Positions 6,410-8,619 of a DNA stretch of 8,619 bases are shown here, piece by piece. Source of the DNA: CAYTNY01 sp964439215 (GTDB lineage Bacteria > Oederibacteriota > PGYV01 > CAYTNY01); the NCBI GenBank assembly GCA_964439215.1, contig CAYTNY010000090.1, positions 1 to 8,619 of the forward strand, given 5' to 3'. A program made the translations under genes and the position numbers. The notes below the pieces were generated by a model. That model had not been told where the DNA came from and ran no database searches. It was given only the letters and a program-made list of their open reading frames with translations. Position 1 is the first letter of the stretch, and the number at the start of each line of letters is the position of its first letter.

Positions 6410-6430
6410 GTTTTAATTTTATTATATTTT

Positions 6431-6459
6431 AAAATATCAGCGCGGCACGTTTATGTCAA
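6431..6459 (-). promoter_or_regulatory. Sigma70-type promoter for the CPBP protease - ZIP transporter unit
   Basis: On the minus strand a consensus -35 TTGACA (6459-6454) is separated by exactly 17 nt from a -10 TATTTT (6436-6431, 4 of 6 matches). TGA just before the -10 gives an extended -10. The -35 directly abuts the TGA stop of the helicase gene (6462-6460). Transcription should start near 6424, leaving a leader of about 25 nt. There is no clear terminator for the helicase transcript, so read-through is also likely. Confidence 0.72.
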
Positions 6460-8382
6460 TCACTTATATTTAAAAAACTCCCTTACATCCCGCATTTCTT
6501 CTGTTTTTCCGGCATCAGGAAGCGACTCCAGAAACCTGCGCCCGTAATTTTTTGTTGCTATTCTTGAATCAAGTATCGCGACAACACCCCGGTCGCTGCC
6601 GGAGCGTATGAGCCTTCCAAAACCCTGTTTAAGCATGAATATGGCGCGCGGCAGGGCTATTTCCGCAAAATCATTCCCGCCTTCGTCCCTGACATTTTTA
6701 TAAAGCGCTTTTGCAACGGGATGATTCGGAACTTCAAAAGGCAGTTTTGTAATCACAACACATTTCAATTCCTCCCCTTTTATGTCTATCCCCTGCCAGA
6801 AGGTGTTTGTGGCAAAAAGAGCCGACGGTTTTTTCCTGAATTTTTTTATAAGCTCGCCGGGCCCTGAAGAACCCTGGATCAAAAACGGTATTTTCTTTCC
6901 CTTAAACTTTGCTTTCACTGCTTTATAGGTGCTTTTCATCATATCAATACTTGTAAAAAGTATCATTATTCCGCCCGAAGAGGCATTTATGAGCTCCTCT
7001 ACTTTTTCGTTCAGGGCTTCCTTATAAGCCGGATCAAAAGGCGCGGGCATATTCCTGCCGATATAAAGGAGGCTCTGCTCCTTATAATCAAACGGCGATT
7101 CCAGCGTTCCTGAAAAGGCGTCATAAAGCCCCAGCTGTTTGACGACATAGTCAAAACTGTTTGCGCTGGAAAGCGTCGCGGATGTCAGTACAACAGAGGA
7201 ATAATTGTATTTCACGTTTTCCTCAAAAAGTTCATCCAGCTTGTAAGGTGTTATATAAAACGAAAGGTTTTTATTCTGCCGCTCCTCCAGCCAGTAAAAA
7301 GAGGTTTTGTCTTTTCTCGCGAGCCAATCCCTGAGAATTTCAGCCGACTCCTGAATAACAAGCATAAGATATTCCGCGTACTTTTTCTTTTCTTCCCCTT
7401 CGCTGTTTATTATTTCTTTGCGCAGGGAATAAATAATATCTTTCACGCATCCCGCAGCATCTATATAAGCTTTTATCTCGCTGTTTTCATCGGGCAGGAC
7501 GGATTTTTTCCCCGCAAGTCCTATCCCGGGATCCGTATAAACATCCTGTATGAATTCTTCCATTTCTTTTCTTACCCGCGTGTAGGAAGTCACCTCTTTA
7601 TCCGGGCCCTTTCCTCTTTTTTTTGCCCCCAGAAACTCTTCGGTCTCAGCCAGAAGTTTATAAAAACCGAATACGGAAAACTCCCTTGAAAACATACTGC
7701 GCATAACCTCTTCTATTCTGTGCGCCTCGTCAAAAACCACGCCATAGCATTCAGGCAGCAGTTTTTTTGATACAACAAGGTCTGAAAAAAACAGATGATG
7801 ATTTACTACTATTATATGCGCTTTCCTCAGCCGGTGCCGCATTCTCCAGTAATAACATTCTTTAAAATGAATGCATCTTTCCTCCGCGCACATATTTTTA
7901 TCTCTGTTTATGTTTTCCCATATTTCAGCCGGTATTCTGAACGGAGAATTCTCCCTTATTCCCTCCCCGTTCTTTATAAAATCTATTATTTCCTGTGTTT
8001 CAGACGCTGCTTCAAATAAATTGGTTTTATTTCTGAATTCTCCGGCTCTTTTAATACATATATAATTTGACATGCCGTAAGCAATATCAAAATTCATTTC
8101 AGGAATCATTTTTTTTACGGTAGGAAGATCTTTGTGAAATATCTGGCCCTGCAGGGCCTTGGAATAAGTGGCTATAACTATCCTTTTTTTATGTTTCACG
8201 GCAAATTGCGCCGCCGGTATCAGATACGCCAGCGTCTTGCCCACACCCGTACCTGCTTCTATGATCAGATTCTGCTCTCTGTGAAAAGCATCATTGACCT
8301 CTTCGGCCATCAGTATCTGCTGGTCTCTTTTTTCATAGCCTTCTATTATTTCAAAAAGCTTTTTTTCAAAATATTCTTTCAT
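6460..8382 (-). CDS. dinG: DinG/YoaA-family ATP-dependent DNA helicase (FeS, XPD-like superfamily 2)
   Basis: This is a 5'-to-3' DNA helicase of the DinG/XPD group, expected to unwind forks, R-loops or damaged DNA. With a TTG one codon before the ATG counted as residue 1, visible motifs are: Q-motif-like GYEKRDQQ (16-23); Walker A EAGTGVGKT (43-51); four cysteines at 110, 166, 171 and 177 placed as in the FeS-cluster domain; NHHLFFSD (195-202); the DEAH box (219-222); TSATLSS (motif III or V region); and QGFGRLIRSGSDRG (motif VI, arginine finger). Length (640 aa) fits the short DinG/YoaA form, with no N-terminal exonuclease domain of the Firmicutes DinG type. ATG at 8382 is chosen over TTG at 8385; neither has a strong ribosome site. 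Start 3 nt after the stop of the Bat-like gene suggests re-initiation by ribosomes finishing that gene. DinG versus YoaA cannot be told apart here. Confidence 0.92.
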   Translation of the reverse strand: MKEYFEKKLFEIIEGYEKRDQQILMAEEVNDAFHREQNLIIEAGTGVGKTLAYLIPAAQFAVKHKKRIVIATYSKALQGQIFHKDLPTVKKMIPEMNFDIAYGMSNYICIKRAGEFRNKTNLFEAASETQEIIDFIKNGEGIRENSPFRIPAEIWENINRDKNMCAEERCIHFKECYYWRMRHRLRKAHIIVVNHHLFFSDLVVSKKLLPECYGVVFDEAHRIEEVMRSMFSREFSVFGFYKLLAETEEFLGAKKRGKGPDKEVTSYTRVRKEMEEFIQDVYTDPGIGLAGKKSVLPDENSEIKAYIDAAGCVKDIIYSLRKEIINSEGEEKKKYAEYLMLVIQESAEILRDWLARKDKTSFYWLEERQNKNLSFYITPYKLDELFEENVKYNYSSVVLTSATLSSANSFDYVVKQLGLYDAFSGTLESPFDYKEQSLLYIGRNMPAPFDPAYKEALNEKVEELINASSGGIMILFTSIDMMKSTYKAVKAKFKGKKIPFLIQGSSGPGELIKKFRKKPSALFATNTFWQGIDIKGEELKCVVITKLPFEVPNHPVAKALYKNVRDEGGNDFAEIALPRAIFMLKQGFGRLIRSGSDRGVVAILDSRIATKNYGRRFLESLPDAGKTEEMRDVREFFKYK

Positions 8383-8385
8383 CAA

Positions 8386-8619
8386 TTACCAGTCTTTCTC
8401 ATCAGAACCTCTGCTTTGCCCCTGTTCATAAAAAGGGTCCATTTGCTGCATTCTGCGCTCCATCATTTCAAAGATATCCTTTCCCCGCGTATCCCGGCGC
8501 TGCTTGCCGTGATACTGCTTATAACGTTTTTCATTATTCTGCAGCATATTCATAAGAGCCTGAGCCTCATCTTCTGACATACCAAACCGCTCCTGAGCAC
8601 TTTGCTCTTGCCCCTGCTG
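8386..8619 (-). CDS. C-terminal end of a Bat-type TPR protein (partial)
   Basis: The reading frame is open to the window edge, so the gene begins outside and only its last 77 codons are seen. An internal ATG at 8580 is probably not the start, because the frame continues upstream with glutamine-rich codons (QQGQEQSAQERFG). The visible part has a Q-rich linker, then a short helical motif MSEDEAQALMNMLQNNEK, then a basic and polar tail ending in EKDW. A Q-rich stretch, an '(M)S/T-E-E-A-x-x-L-L-x-x-L-x-x-x-E-K' helix and a terminal KDW are, from memory, typical of the tails of BatC/BatB-like TPR proteins of aerotolerance operons, which act in the envelope with MoxR ATPases and von Willebrand factor A proteins. 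The TPR repeats themselves are not in view, so the family call is an inference from the tail. The stop codon is 3 nt from the ATG of the helicase gene. Confidence 0.6.
   Translation of the reverse strand, partial: QQGQEQSAQERFGMSEDEAQALMNMLQNNEKRYKQYHGKQRRDTRGKDIFEMMERRMQQMDPFYEQGQSRGSDEKDW

Overview
The window holds nine protein-coding genes, all on the minus strand, so it is read here from high to low coordinates. The sequence is moderately AT-rich. Every gene has close relatives in known bacterial families. A Bat-type (aerotolerance operon) TPR protein end, a ZupT-type zinc transporter, a DinG-type FeS helicase and FixC/FixX together suggest a Gram-negative-type bacterium, perhaps from a poorly sampled phylum. 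That placement is a weak inference: there is no rRNA or other taxonomic marker here.

Right end (8619 down to 6460): the last 77 codons of a glutamine-rich protein, most likely the tail of a BatC/BatB-like TPR protein. It is followed within 3 nt by a DinG/YoaA-family DNA helicase with its FeS-cluster cysteines intact. These two look co-transcribed from a promoter outside the window.

Middle (6459 down to 4566): a sigma70-type promoter abuts the helicase stop codon and drives a two-gene unit. It encodes a CPBP (Abi/CAAX-like) intramembrane protease and a ZIP-family metal transporter whose GTG start lies inside the protease gene. A GC-rich hairpin follows.

Left part (4530 down to 280): a second, very similar extended -10 promoter and a leader of roughly 90 nt with a short perfect palindrome precede five tightly coupled genes: grpE, dnaJ, fixC, fixX and coaX. 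Their junctions are a 4-nt overlap, a 6-nt gap, a 4-nt overlap and a 3-nt gap. This joins the co-chaperones of DnaK (without dnaK), the quinone-side half of the FixABCX electron-transfer complex (without fixAB) and the first enzyme of CoA synthesis. The order is the most unusual thing in the window, but each gene is of a known family.

The last 279 bases hold no convincing gene, only short repeats, weak inverted repeats and one small basic ORF of doubtful reality. I found no CRISPR array, tRNA, rRNA, insertion sequence or phage gene, and no clear sign of a new defence or mobile system.
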